Source: CAYOLL01 sp964404765 [NCBI: uncultured Gemmatimonadota bacterium]
Lineage (GTDB): Bacteria; 4572-55
Assembly (NCBI GenBank): GCA_964404765.1
Contig: CAYOLL010000071.1
Location: 1-28,209, forward strand
DNA length: 28,209 nucleotides
Direction of reading: 5' to 3'
Part shown: piece after piece, positions 8,601 through 17,299 of the stretch
How positions within the stretch are numbered: position 1 is the stretch's first letter
Layout: every line of letters begins with the position of its first letter
The notes under the pieces: model-generated
Database searches by the model: none
Told to the model about the DNA's origin: nothing
Seen by the model: the letters and a program-made list of their open reading frames with translations, nothing else
Position numbers and translations under genes: made by a program

Positions 8601-10442
8601 GGCTTGACGATTTCCAACTGTGACATCGGCAATAATTACGCCCATGGCATTCTGACTTTTGGCGAAAATACGACGATTGAAGATTGCTACATTCATGACA
8701 ATGGCGATGGCGCCGGCGGCGCGGGGGTCCTGTGGGGCTATGTGTCGGCGGTGATTCGGCGCAATCAAATCCGCAATAATACGCATGGCCTTTTTGCCTT
8801 TGGCCAGGCCGGCGGAAAAATCTCCGACAACACGATCAGCGCGGTGGGGCCGCCCGAGTATCCCGAATCCTCTTTTCAAACGTCGGCCAGCCGCCTGATT
8901 TGGCTGATCGACACAGCCGCGGCCGTTCGATTGGAAAATAATACCCTGGATGGATTGCATGGCGACAATTATTACGCTCGCTATGGTCTGGATTTGCTGA
9001 TCGCATCAAATGTTACTCTAAAAGATAATGTGATTCGGCACACCTACCAGCCCGTGCAATTTGACGCCTTATCACAATTACCGGTTTTTGAAGCGGGAAA
9101 CACGCTTGTCGACAACCGGGTGCAGGCCATTCGTTTTAATCCGCAAACCGGCGGGTTTGTCTTTGGCGATTGGACAACCCCGCCCGCGCCCGTTCTGATT
9201 TCAGAAAGTATCTGGATTCCGGAGGATCAGACTATGTCCATCGCGCCGGGCACGATCTTTTTGTTTGCCGACAACAGCTACTTTTTTGTTCATGACTTGA
9301 CGGCTATCGGTGGCCCTGATACTGCAGCCATTGTTTTCACTTCCGATAACGACCCGGCTTATTGGAATACCTATCCGGAAGAAAACAACTACAGCGCCTG
9401 GAACGGTCTATTTGTCTATGACGCCAGCACATTGGACGGGTGTGTAATTCGCTATGCCGGAGGCGGTCACCATTCGATTTATATCGCTCCTTCGACAGGC
9501 TCAGGCAGTGGTCGGCCATCGACCGTTTCGCGCTCCACCATAGAATACGGCATTTCTGCCGGAATATGGGTGGAGAATGATTCGCGCATCTTTGGCAACA
9601 CATTCCGTGATTTCTACGGCATCCGTTGGGATGATGAGGCCGTCAGCGGCATAACCGTGTCCGGCGGCGCATCACCTTTGATTTTCGGCAATGCGTTTAG
9701 TTCCTCGTCGGCCTGGCGTTGCGTCTCCGTTTATCAGGCCGATCCGCTCATTCAATATAACGCTTTCAACCTGCCCGAAGAACCCGGTTTGAATCAATTT
9801 GGCGTCTATGCGTTGATCGATCCGGCGCAAACCAGCGCCGTCAATGCCGAAAATAACTGGTGGGGACACGCTGACGGGCCGATTTTTAATGAAGCCGGCG
9901 AACCTTTTGAAGATTGTCTGAACTCTGAACCGATGGGCCTGCGGGTCAGCGAGGATGTGGATTTTTGCCCGTTTCGAACCACGGCTACGCACGTGCCTTT
10001 TATCGCCAGTCAGCCTCCGTTAGTAGCTTTTTTTGATCGGCTTTATGAATACAAAATAGAGACATTTGATTGGGATGGCGGTCCCGTAACAGTGACTTTG
10101 GCTTCCGGACCGGCTTGGTTGCGCTTCGATGCCGCCACGTTCCGTTTGAGCGGTACGCCGACTGCCGCCCAAAGCGGCGCGCATCCGGTCAAGCTGCGGG
10201 TGACCAATACCGCCGGTGAAATGAGCACACAGCAGTTTACCGTGAACGTATCCGCGGCCGGCGATCTATCCGGTGACGGACTGGTCAACGAAGCCGATGC
10301 GCGCTTGCTGGCGGATTGGGCGCTGAATCGTCAGACACCAACAGATATACAAGAAGCTAGTGGAGATTTAAACAGTGATGGCGTATTAACTATTCTGGAT
10401 GTTCTAAAGTTAATTGTCATGCTGAAAACGACACCACGTTGA
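5661..10442 (+). CDS. Giant secreted parallel beta-helix protein with C-terminal dockerin-like domain (paralog 2)
   Basis: Tandem paralog of the preceding gene, 12 bp downstream and surely co-transcribed; GGAGG precedes ATG 5661. Of 1593 residues, the first ~22 are a signal peptide (cut near AAA|APT). The N-terminal domain matches paralog 1 motif for motif (EDGYPRW, NDGTPAA, WIEGYTN, ASEPNG, YFRLAVPDTLI). Four modules begin near residues 257, 568, 861 and 1194; the first is degenerate (AAGTVVGAY), the third keeps PGVVFKF and an NDDVYGGD acidic stretch. The helix closes with AENNWWG near 1396, then an Ig-like domain and dockerin-like loops (GDLSGDGLVNEAD, GDLNSDGVLTILD). No cohesin gene is present, so the dockerin is more likely a folding or retention module than a cellulosome part. 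The two proteins have diverged widely along the helix while keeping the same domain order, so the duplication is old or the helix evolves fast. Confidence 0.88.
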   Translation: MYIRTCLLVGLTLAFAAPLAAAPTIALVEDGYPRWFINDGTPAALFVKVGGLLPNGSYAYNVVVEDMDGNMGGEMYYPDGDWWGSSEDFRAEVTTQTALVPRLTAFRLTGASVGTATLRTRLWDQNSGEMIAQSEAEIQVGNPKNMAWIEGYTNAQTQVVKAMAGGLPVGMYASEPNGVVEYEESLGPRYFRLAVPDTLIERLDICDVRNVAVGALSVNWEAQAGRSSLITDAAWRPEGNPYILRHVMHISSSVRLSLAAGTVVGAYEDAGFVVDGVFAANGTAADSVYLTALPDSAIVGDFGWGNWPYPGQWNGLIFSPLANSDECRLSYCQIRYAGREQKAAVIMDGVSPQMTSSAIAYSETGGLLLTDGASPEIKRCLFYRNSNSWPVGFPQIRVISAAEDFRQDSGRSSDPIITASLFLDSYYGGIHFVGPTAAQVEGCDFFRLGWLEYGIFCERGASPALIDNTFRGEPEQPGGGGLRCRDHARPTLSGNRFANLYQPLSLDVTCPLTIEAANTFAETNQANWAQLESYEGSWQLATGDWRNPGVPYITRAFPLRVAAGETVAIEAGTTFKFCGDTQLQSYGGLDVYGTLIAPGTADAPITFGSLSGNESYHVAGCDVDSWGSVYFDVGSSHNVLEYCQISGGGQGLDADDGMVALSGVNMNVVGCDFSGSAVYAVEAADSSRANFLNCSFKESAFGGLIARNSMVNLDNCVFMNNSVYTEIGNGLALIQTAAEVTNCRFSNNRNVALQCFGQADVSVVGNTFSGFADGPRGIGLRSVRGAKPFVDQNTFEHLSIPVELADNGLADFGPNNTFSENLWQAVNVKNEVFLTHVWTDPGLAYRIDKSVYIPPQQIVTLMPGVVFKFRYENSPPDFIGGLYVEGTLIAEGEADRPVVFTSHNDDVYGGDIYGNGPSTGYPGEWGGVILAENSRGHVLNHCVIRYGGRADFETRAAINETMDFRADLDDRLAGLTVLCSGLTISNCDIGNNYAHGILTFGENTTIEDCYIHDNGDGAGGAGVLWGYVSAVIRRNQIRNNTHGLFAFGQAGGKISDNTISAVGPPEYPESSFQTSASRLIWLIDTAAAVRLENNTLDGLHGDNYYARYGLDLLIASNVTLKDNVIRHTYQPVQFDALSQLPVFEAGNTLVDNRVQAIRFNPQTGGFVFGDWTTPPAPVLISESIWIPEDQTMSIAPGTIFLFADNSYFFVHDLTAIGGPDTAAIVFTSDNDPAYWNTYPEENNYSAWNGLFVYDASTLDGCVIRYAGGGHHSIYIAPSTGSGSGRPSTVSRSTIEYGISAGIWVENDSRIFGNTFRDFYGIRWDDEAVSGITVSGGASPLIFGNAFSSSSAWRCVSVYQADPLIQYNAFNLPEEPGLNQFGVYALIDPAQTSAVNAENNWWGHADGPIFNEAGEPFEDCLNSEPMGLRVSEDVDFCPFRTTATHVPFIASQPPLVAFFDRLYEYKIETFDWDGGPVTVTLASGPAWLRFDAATFRLSGTPTAAQSGAHPVKLRVTNTAGEMSTQQFTVNVSAAGDLSGDGLVNEADARLLADWALNRQTPTDIQEASGDLNSDGVLTILDVLKLIVMLKTTPR

Positions 10443-10568
10443 CCACTTTAACGTCCCCGGGGCTTTATATAACACTATGCCGGCGGCTTACGGCTGCACA
10501 CTTTCAAGTATCTGGTTGAGCAAAAATCACAATGTTTCAAAAAATCTTTATATTCGCAAAAATTTTTC

Positions 10569-10597
10569 TTGCAGATTTAAACCTAAAGCTATATAAT
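10569..10597 (+). promoter_or_regulatory. Sigma70-like promoter of the act-cox operon
   Basis: TTGCAG (10569-10574), a 17-bp spacer and a perfect TATAAT (10592-10597) lie in the 294-bp gap before actA, the only gap of that size ahead of the respiratory genes. A start near 10604 would give a leader of about 130 nt. A small hairpin (AAGCA, loop ATTA, TGCTT at 10613-10626) would sit at its beginning. The -35 keeps only the TTG core, so strength and any activator are unknown; I see no clear operator. The rest of the gap is AT-rich with no gene. Confidence 0.55.
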
Positions 10598-10736
10598 TTG
10601 CCCGAATTTATGAAGCAATTATGCTTGAAGATATACCTGATTTTTATAAAAGACTGCACTATTCCGCAGCACGTTTTTCCCAAATTATCCTCTTAGCATG
10701 AGGGGACATTTTTAACGGGTATTTAAGGAAAGATAC

Positions 10737-11390
10737 GTGGCGCAATTTTTTCCAAAATGGACGAACTATCTACCGCCGATTATTGTCGGAGTAATAGGAG
10801 TCACGCTGGCCGCGATTGCTGGCTTTCTATGGTACTTTGGCTCGCCAAAGTTTACCGACGTGGGTTATCGCCCGAAGCAGCCGGTTCCTTACAGCCACAA
10901 GCTTCATGCCGGCGATCTTGGTATAGACTGCCGGTATTGCCACGTATCTGTGGAAACATCCGCCAAAGCTAATATTCCGCCTACCCAAACCTGCATGAAC
11001 TGCCACGCTTTGGTTTTACCGGAAAGTCCAAAACTTACGCTGGTTCGCGACAGTTGGAAGACTGGTAAGCCTATTGAATGGGTTCGTGTCCATAACCTTC
11101 CCGACTACGCCTATTTTAACCATAGCGCTCATTTACGTGCGGGTGTCGGCTGCAAAAGTTGCCATGGTCGTGTTGACGAAATGGAAGTTGTTATGCAAAA
11201 AGAACCGCTTAGCATGAGCTGGTGCTTAGACTGTCATCGCAACCCGGACAGCCATTTGCGTGATCTTGGTAAAACGTCGGTTACAGATATGAAGTGGGAG
11301 CCCGCCGCTAATCAAGGCGACGTTGCTGCTAACTTGAAAAAAGAAAATAGTATTGCTCCATCTGAGGATTGCTCGGTATGTCATCGATAA
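10737..11390 (+). CDS. actA: Alternative Complex III subunit ActA, pentaheme cytochrome c
   Basis: Electron-output subunit of Alternative Complex III, the quinol:electron-acceptor oxidoreductase that replaces cytochrome bc1 in many bacteria. The 217 residues start with an uncleaved membrane anchor (~14-34, PIIVGVIGVTLAAIAGFLWY) and then carry five CxxCH heme c sites: CRYCH, CMNCH, CKSCH, CLDCH and, at the extreme C-terminus, CSVCH. Five sites match the family. Extra histidines (YSHKLH, FNHSAH) are likely distal heme ligands. GTG 10737 is chosen because AAGGAA ends 6 nt upstream and the frame begins there. The stop overlaps the start of actB by 13 nt, indicating translational coupling. This is the first gene of a twelve-gene operon. 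Confidence 0.93.
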   Translation: MAQFFPKWTNYLPPIIVGVIGVTLAAIAGFLWYFGSPKFTDVGYRPKQPVPYSHKLHAGDLGIDCRYCHVSVETSAKANIPPTQTCMNCHALVLPESPKLTLVRDSWKTGKPIEWVRVHNLPDYAYFNHSAHLRAGVGCKSCHGRVDEMEVVMQKEPLSMSWCLDCHRNPDSHLRDLGKTSVTDMKWEPAANQGDVAANLKKENSIAPSEDCSVCHR

Positions 11391-14300
11391 GAGAGATTTC
11401 GGCCCCTATAAAAGAAAAAGAGTACTGGCGTAGTCTTGAGCATTTAGCCAACACGCCGGAATTTCAGGAATATGCACAGCGTGAATTTCCTGAGCAGGCG
11501 TCCGAGCTGACCAATCCGGTTACGCGTCGTACTTTTCTATCATTAATGGGTGCGTCACTGGCAATGGCCGGTTTGACTGGTTGTCGCCGTCCGGTGGAGA
11601 AGATTATCCCGTATGTAGTTCAGCCGGAAGAGATTACACCCGGTATTCCACAATATTACGCAACTGCAATGCCTTTTGGCACATCATCTTATAGTCTTAT
11701 AGCCGAAAGTAACGAAGGCCGGCCCACCAAGATTGAAGGTAATCCAAAACACCCGGCATCACTGGGCGCGACGAATGCGCTGGCGCAGGCCACAATTTTA
11801 AATCTATATGACCCCGATCGTTCACAATCTATTCGCAACAATAAATCAGAAGCGAAGTGGGCGGATTTTGTTACTTTTTGGCAGGGTTTGCATAGTAAAT
11901 TTGCGACAAGCGGTGGTAAAGGTCTGGCGGTTCTAAGCGAGCCCTTTTGTTCGCCGACGCTGAATCGTTTAGCCGAAGCGTTTAAGGCAAAATTTCCAGA
12001 AGCATTGTGGGTCGCCTATGATCCCATCAATGATTCTAATATATTTGACGGTTTAAAGCTTTTTAGCGGACAAGACATTCGGCCGGTCTATCATTTAGAC
12101 AAAGCGGATGTGATACTGGCCCTTGATGCTGATTTTATGTTGGCTGAAACGGATAATGTTGCCAACGCTAAAGGTTTTGCTGCCCGGCGTCGTGTTCAAT
12201 CCGAGCAAGACTCAATGAATCGCTTCTATGCCGTTGAAGGCAATCTGTCGATTACCGGCGGGATGGCCGATCATCGCCTGCGCTTAGCAAGCAGTCAAAT
12301 TGGGGCATTTGTTGAAGCCTTAGCGTTTGAGTTGCAAGAGCAGGGCGTTGGCTTGGGCAGCGCCGAGGACAAGCGTGGCTTATTCAATGCGCAACAGAAG
12401 TGGTTGCAAGCTGTGGCCAAAGACCTGATTTCTGCCAAAGGCCGTTGTCTAGTGGTGGCCGGGCAGGATCAGGGTGTGGGTGTTCACGCTCTTGTGGCCG
12501 CGATAAATTTTGCTTTAGGCAATGTTGGACAAACGGTTACTTACCACCCGTTGAAGGATACTTATACTTCACATGTTGACCAGTTAGCTCAATTGGTTGG
12601 CGCGAGTGATGTCAATACATTGGTTGTATTAGGCGGTAACCCGGTTTATAACGCGCCGACTGATTTAAATATCAGCGCATTGCTTGGAAAAGTCGAAAAC
12701 TCGATTCGATTGGGCTATTATTTTGATGAGACTTCTGAAAAAACTAAATGGCATATTCATCAGACCCACTTCTTAGAAGAGTGGGGTGATGTGCGTTCTT
12801 CCGACGGGACAGTCAGCTTGGTTCAGCCTTTGATTGCGCCTCTGTTTGATGGGCGCTGTGTAGCTGAAATCGTTCATCTCCTGACGACCGGACAAGAAGC
12901 TAAACCCCACGATATCGTCAAGCAAACATGGGCGAATGTAGACGAGAAAGCTTGGCGGAGGACCTTACACGACGGGTTAATGACTGACAGCGTTCTGTCG
13001 GTAGTGTCTATAGCGCCACAGGGCGCAGCAGTATGGCAATATTTAGCTGCCAATCCATTTCCGACAGAGGCGCCTTCAGCGTCTAAGCTGGAGTTAGTTT
13101 TCAAACCGAGTTCGAGCGTCTATGATGGCCGATATGCCAATAACGCCTGGTTACAGGAAACGCCGGACACAATCACTAAATTGGTCTGGGATAACGCCGC
13201 GTTGATGAGTCCGCGTACAGCAGAGACTTTGGGCGTGAAAAGTCCGCACCGTAAAGGTGTAACCGTCGCGGATATGGTTCAAATTGGTCTTGCCGGGCAA
13301 TCTCTGGAGATTGCGGCATTTATTGTGCCCGGATTGGCTGATAATATGGTTGTTCTGCCGTTAGGCTATGGGCGGGAGGCTGCGGGTCGCGTTGGTAACG
13401 GGCCTGGATTTAACACTTACAAATTGCGGATGTCGAAAGGGTTGATGTTTGACGGCGGCGCTTCGATCAGCAAAAGCGGCAAGGACTATACTTTGACGCC
13501 TTTACAAGATCATTGGTTGATGGAAGGCCGGCCGATCGTACGCGAGGCCACGCTGGAAGGTTATCGCAAAAACGAGCCTTTCCTGCCCAAAATGACGCAG
13601 CATCCGCCGCTAAATTCATTGTGGGACGAGCCTGATTATACTAAGGGTTACCAATGGGGCATGACGATCGACCTAAATTCTTGTATTGGCTGCAATGCCT
13701 GTATGGTTGCCTGTCAAAGCGAGAATAACGTCCCGGTCGTCGGCAAAAAAGAGTGCGGAAACGGACGTGAGATGCACTGGATTCGGATAGATCGCTATTT
13801 TGCGGGCACCAACGCGGCTGATCCGAAAGATTTAAGCGATCCGGAAATTGTTTACCAGCCGGTACAGTGTCAGCATTGTGAAAATGCGCCGTGCGAGCAG
13901 GTTTGTCCGGTGGCAGCTACCACACACGACAAAGAAGGCCTGAATATGATGGTCTATAACCGTTGTGTCGGAACGCGCTACTGCGCCAATAACTGCCCAT
14001 ATAAAGTGCGGCGATTTAATTTTTATGAATATAGTCCGGGCACGAGTGGTTTTGATCCTAAAGATGAAGCCCCGGAAATTTTAAAAATGGCTAAAAATCC
14101 GGATGTAAGTGTGCGTATGCGCGGGGTTATGGAAAAGTGTAGCTACTGCAGCCAGCGTATTAATGAAGCGCGGGTTAAGGCCAAGTTAGAAAATCGAACG
14201 GTGGGCGATGCCGATTTAAAGACGGCATGTCAACAGGTTTGTCCGGCAGAGGCAATAACCTTCGGTAATATTGTTGATTCGAATAGTCATGTTGTCAATC

Positions 14301-14404
14301 TGAAAAAGAATAACCGAAACTATGCTCTGCTGGAAGAAATTAACACCAAGCCACGCACAACGTTTTTAGCCAAGCTACGTAACCCAAATCCGGAATTAGC
14401 GTAA
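11378..14404 (+). CDS. actB: Alternative Complex III subunit ActB, molybdopterin-oxidoreductase-like/iron-sulfur fusion protein
   Basis: Largest subunit of Alternative Complex III, ~1008 residues. ATG 11378 is preferred over the in-frame TTG at 11369 because GAGG (11364-11367) lies 10 nt before the ATG and only 1 nt before the TTG. A Tat motif (TRRTFLSLMG, ~48-57) and a lipobox-like LTGC near residue 68 predict folded export and possibly lipid anchoring. Residues ~75-740 resemble a molybdopterin oxidoreductase that in this family has lost the cofactor. The C-terminal ~250 residues hold four cysteine sets: CIGCNACMVAC (~768), CQHCENAPCEQVCP (~830), CVGTRYCANNCPYK (~862), and CSYC (~920) paired with CQQVCP (~950). 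In known complexes these carry three [4Fe-4S] and one [3Fe-4S] cluster. The ending TFLAKLRNPNPELA looks complete. Confidence 0.94.
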   Translation: MSSIREISAPIKEKEYWRSLEHLANTPEFQEYAQREFPEQASELTNPVTRRTFLSLMGASLAMAGLTGCRRPVEKIIPYVVQPEEITPGIPQYYATAMPFGTSSYSLIAESNEGRPTKIEGNPKHPASLGATNALAQATILNLYDPDRSQSIRNNKSEAKWADFVTFWQGLHSKFATSGGKGLAVLSEPFCSPTLNRLAEAFKAKFPEALWVAYDPINDSNIFDGLKLFSGQDIRPVYHLDKADVILALDADFMLAETDNVANAKGFAARRRVQSEQDSMNRFYAVEGNLSITGGMADHRLRLASSQIGAFVEALAFELQEQGVGLGSAEDKRGLFNAQQKWLQAVAKDLISAKGRCLVVAGQDQGVGVHALVAAINFALGNVGQTVTYHPLKDTYTSHVDQLAQLVGASDVNTLVVLGGNPVYNAPTDLNISALLGKVENSIRLGYYFDETSEKTKWHIHQTHFLEEWGDVRSSDGTVSLVQPLIAPLFDGRCVAEIVHLLTTGQEAKPHDIVKQTWANVDEKAWRRTLHDGLMTDSVLSVVSIAPQGAAVWQYLAANPFPTEAPSASKLELVFKPSSSVYDGRYANNAWLQETPDTITKLVWDNAALMSPRTAETLGVKSPHRKGVTVADMVQIGLAGQSLEIAAFIVPGLADNMVVLPLGYGREAAGRVGNGPGFNTYKLRMSKGLMFDGGASISKSGKDYTLTPLQDHWLMEGRPIVREATLEGYRKNEPFLPKMTQHPPLNSLWDEPDYTKGYQWGMTIDLNSCIGCNACMVACQSENNVPVVGKKECGNGREMHWIRIDRYFAGTNAADPKDLSDPEIVYQPVQCQHCENAPCEQVCPVAATTHDKEGLNMMVYNRCVGTRYCANNCPYKVRRFNFYEYSPGTSGFDPKDEAPEILKMAKNPDVSVRMRGVMEKCSYCSQRINEARVKAKLENRTVGDADLKTACQQVCPAEAITFGNIVDSNSHVVNLKKNNRNYALLEEINTKPRTTFLAKLRNPNPELA

Positions 14405-14589
14405 ATATAAGGCTGGGGATTGGTCGAAAATTACGGGTACATTTTTAGCCAAATTAGAGCAAGAAATACAGGCTACGCGCCGTTTGTTGGACGGTTGCAG
14501 ATTGTATTAAATTAGCAACACAGTTTATATTTCGACTGAGAACAAGATATTTTGATTATCAAAGTCTGAGTTTTTAAGGAATTTTGCAA
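14405..14589 (+). other. Intercistronic gap between actB and actC
   Basis: At 185 bp this is the widest gap inside the operon. It carries no credible gene; the longest open stretches are ~30 codons without a good start. The segment 14439-14452 resembles the last codons of actB (TTTTTAGCCAA in both, TFLAKL in translation), perhaps a decayed local duplication. TAAGGA at 14575-14580 is the actC ribosome binding site. I see no clear terminator or promoter. Confidence 0.4.
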
Positions 14590-15975
14590 ATGGCAAAAAC
14601 AGCGCCGGCTCCTATTATTAGAGACATTTTAATCGACGGTAACCCTTCTTTTCATGCCGTCTCAGATCGCATTAGCTCGATCTGCGAAAATAAGCCGCCC
14701 AAATTGTGGTATCCGGCCTTTGCTGCTGCGCTTGGCTTGCTGAGCATAATGGGGGCGAGCGTTTTATGGTTATTATACCAGGGTACCGGTATCTGGGGTA
14801 TTAACAATCCGGTCGGTTGGGGTTGGGCAATTGTCAACTTTGTTTTTTGGGTTGGCATTGGCCACGCCGGGACCTTGATTTCGGCAATTTTATTTTTATT
14901 GCGACAGGGCTGGCGCACATCAATCAATCGTTTTGCCGAAGCGATGACGCTATTTGCCGTCATTTGCGCCTTGGTGTTTCCGGGTATTCATGTCGGACGA
15001 ATTTGGGCGACATACTGGTTTGCGCCTGTTCCCAATCAGATGGCTATGTGGCCAAATTTTCGCAGTCCGCTTTTATGGGATTTCTTTGCCGTAGGCACTT
15101 ACTTTACGGTTTCATTAGTGTTTTGGTATGTGGGATTAATACCCGATTTGGCAACTCTGCGCGATCGGGCTAAAACCAAGATTAGTAAGACGCTTTTTGG
15201 AATTTTTGCGTTAGGTTGGCGCGGTGGTAACAAGCAATGGAAGCATTATGAATTGGCCTACTTGATATTGGCCGGACTTTCCACACCATTAGTACTATCT
15301 GTGCACAGTATTGTGAGTACAGACTTTGCCACTAGCGTTTTGCCAGGCTGGCATACGACCATTTTCCCACCGTATTTTGTAGCAGGCGCAATTTTCTCTG
15401 GTTTTGCCATGGTGATGACACTAGCGATTCCGGCGCGTAAGATATACAAGCTTGAAGATTTCATTACCATTCGGCACTTGGAAAATATGACAAAAGTGAT
15501 GCTCGTGACGAGTTTAATGGTCGGTTATGCTTATAGCTGTGAGTTTTTTATCGCTTGGTATGGCGCGAATGATTATGAGCGCTTTGCCTTTATTAATCGT
15601 GCTTTTGGTCAGTACGGTTGGGCTTATTGGACAATGGTCACTTGTAATGTGCTTGTGCCACAGATTTTTTGGTTTAAGAAGCTACGGACGAACATTCCCG
15701 TAATGTTTGTTGCTACCATTTTTATTAATATCGGGATGTGGTTTGAGCGTTTTGTAATTGTGGTAACTTCATTGGCCAACGATTTTTTACCGTCAGGTTG
15801 GGATTATTATAGTCCGACGCTGTTTGATGTGTCGATTTTTTTGGGTTCATTCGGTTTATTTTTTACTCTCTTTTTGTTATTTTTACGCTTTTTACCGATG
15901 ATTGCGATTGCAGAAGTCAAAAATGTTTTGCCCCAAGCCGACCCGCATTATCACCATGACGGGCACGGTCATTAG
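14590..15975 (+). CDS. actC: Alternative Complex III subunit ActC, NrfD/PsrC-type quinol-oxidising membrane protein
   Basis: Integral membrane subunit with about ten hydrophobic segments, 461 residues, NrfD/PsrC family. In Alternative Complex III this subunit holds the quinol-oxidising site near the ActB iron-sulfur chain. Visible family marks are [21 protein letters not shown] in TM2 and [19 protein letters not shown] just after it, the conserved region around the quinol site, then FPGIHVGR. Start ATG 14590 follows TAAGGA by 9 nt; a TTG six bases earlier is too close to that site. The C-terminus is His-rich ([11 protein letters not shown]). ActF (17300) is its distant paralog, as is normal for the complex. 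The only larger gap in the operon, 185 bp, precedes this gene. Confidence 0.93.
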   Translation: MAKTAPAPIIRDILIDGNPSFHAVSDRISSICENKPPKLWYPAFAAALGLLSIMGASVLWLLYQGTGIWGINNPVGWGWAIVNFVFWVGIGHAGTLISAILFLLRQGWRTSINRFAEAMTLFAVICALVFPGIHVGRIWATYWFAPVPNQMAMWPNFRSPLLWDFFAVGTYFTVSLVFWYVGLIPDLATLRDRAKTKISKTLFGIFALGWRGGNKQWKHYELAYLILAGLSTPLVLSVHSIVSTDFATSVLPGWHTTIFPPYFVAGAIFSGFAMVMTLAIPARKIYKLEDFITIRHLENMTKVMLVTSLMVGYAYSCEFFIAWYGANDYERFAFINRAFGQYGWAYWTMVTCNVLVPQIFWFKKLRTNIPVMFVATIFINIGMWFERFVIVVTSLANDFLPSGWDYYSPTLFDVSIFLGSFGLFFTLFLLFLRFLPMIAIAEVKNVLPQADPHYHHDGHGH

Positions 15976-16021
15976 ATTATTATTGTAAATATGTAGCACA
16001 GTGGCGTGGAGAATAGGGATT

Positions 16022-16573
16022 ATGTTTAAGAAATCCTCCGAAAAAGAAATTTCATTACTGGCAGAATTTTCAGGTCCGGCTGATTTACTTCATGCCGCCG
16101 AAAAAGTTCGTGACAGTAAACAATTTAAAAATTTCGATTGTCATTCACCATTTCCAATCCATGGGATGGACGCTGCAATGGGTGAGTGCCGGTCACCGTT
16201 AGGCTGGATATGCGGCTTTGTTGGTTTTAGTGGTGTCATATTCATGATCGGATTTACTTGGTGGGTTAGTATAATTGGCTATCCAATAGTAACATCCGGT
16301 AAGCCGTTGTTTAGTTATCAGGCTTACTTGCCTCCGGTTTTTGCTATTGGTGTTTTATCAGGGGCGATGACTTCTGCGATTGGGATGATTATTTTAAATG
16401 GTCTGCCACGCTTAAATCACATATTGTTTAATTCAGATCGTTTTGCCCGGGCAACTGACGACGGTTTTTTTATCAGCATTGCGTCGGATGGGTCAACTCT
16501 TGATCCAAAAAAAGCTAAGTCGTTTTTAGAATCAATCGGCGGGAAGAATGTCGAAATTATTACGGAAGAATAA
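16022..16573 (+). CDS. actD: Alternative Complex III subunit ActD (DUF3341)
   Basis: Small membrane subunit of Alternative Complex III, 183 residues. A soluble N-terminal part (FSGPADLLHAAEKVRD, then FDCHSPFPIHGMD and SPLGW, the family hallmarks) is followed by two transmembrane helices (~60-85 and ~100-125) and a soluble C-terminal part with a DGFFISI strand. Its role in the complex is structural, holding the cytoplasmic side together. The frame can also begin at GTG 16001; ATG 16022 is preferred because GGAG (16008-16011) lies 10 nt upstream and family members start close to this point. It sits 15 bp before actE and in the standard act order. Confidence 0.9.
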   Translation: MFKKSSEKEISLLAEFSGPADLLHAAEKVRDSKQFKNFDCHSPFPIHGMDAAMGECRSPLGWICGFVGFSGVIFMIGFTWWVSIIGYPIVTSGKPLFSYQAYLPPVFAIGVLSGAMTSAIGMIILNGLPRLNHILFNSDRFARATDDGFFISIASDGSTLDPKKAKSFLESIGGKNVEIITEE

Positions 16574-16588
16574 CTTTTCATTTTACAT

Positions 16589-17248
16589 ATGCGAAATGTT
16601 ATGAAAACTATGATGCGCTTTATAAAGTATATAAGCATGTTTGGTTTAATGCTAGCCGTGGTTTCCTGCCAGGGAAGGCCGTCGGAAAACCCGCCTATTC
16701 ATCTTAATCCAAATATGGATTACCAGCCAAAGTATGTCCCGCAGGGTGAAAGCCACTTTTTTATCGATGGTTCAATGATGCGGCATCCTGTAGAGGGTAC
16801 TGTTGCTATTGGGCAACTTCGGGAATCTTCGGAATTTTATACAGGCAAGTCTGCAAGTGGCGGCGAAGTAACCGGTTTTCCAGTGGAAGTTGTTACGCAA
16901 ATATCGCAATTAGGGAAAGAAAATTTTGTAAAACGCGGTCAGAATCGTTATGGCATTTATTGCTCGCCCTGCCATGGCGCGCTTGGCAATGGTCAGGGAA
17001 TTGTCGTCAAGCGGGGAATGTTTCAACCGCCCGATTTTCAAAGTGCCAATGTTCGATCGTTTACCAATGGCTATTTGTTTGGCGTGATGACCAACGGAGT
17101 TCGTAATATGCCGACTTACCGCCATCAAATTTCAGTGATGGATCGTTGGGCGGTTGTTAGCTATTTACGCGCACTACAGCGCAGCCAAAATGCAACATTA
17201 AATGATGTTCCGGAAGATAAACGCAGTTCTTTACAAAGCGGTTCTTAA
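16589..17248 (+). CDS. actE: Alternative Complex III subunit ActE, monoheme cytochrome c lipoprotein
   Basis: Periplasmic monoheme c-type cytochrome of Alternative Complex III, 219 residues. A lipoprotein signal (LMLAVVSC) places the lipid-modified cysteine near residue 27. The conserved NPNMDYQPKY region follows, then MMRHPVEGTV, RGQNRYGIYCSPCHG with the single CxxCH site (~residue 129), and a downstream GVRNMPTY whose methionine is the likely axial ligand. The family normally has one heme, as here. No good ribosome binding site precedes ATG 16589; in-frame ATGs at 16601, 16610 and 16613 would also leave a working signal peptide, so the start is uncertain by up to eight codons. Confidence 0.91.
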   Translation: MRNVMKTMMRFIKYISMFGLMLAVVSCQGRPSENPPIHLNPNMDYQPKYVPQGESHFFIDGSMMRHPVEGTVAIGQLRESSEFYTGKSASGGEVTGFPVEVVTQISQLGKENFVKRGQNRYGIYCSPCHGALGNGQGIVVKRGMFQPPDFQSANVRSFTNGYLFGVMTNGVRNMPTYRHQISVMDRWAVVSYLRALQRSQNATLNDVPEDKRSSLQSGS

Positions 17249-17299
17249 AAACTTGGTCGTCATAATGCTATTAAAGCTCTACACAAACTGAGTACTCGA

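Noticed and set aside
825-10442. Giant proteins considered as type V autotransporters or two-partner secretion proteins
   Set aside because: There is no C-terminal beta-barrel, no TPS-type N-terminal domain and no TpsB gene nearby; the C-terminus is a dockerin-like pair.
10443-10500. CCCCGGGG and GCCGGCGGC near the end of the second giant gene considered as a terminator
   Set aside because: CCCCGGGG has no loop, the second stem is very short, and no T-run follows either, so no terminator is called.
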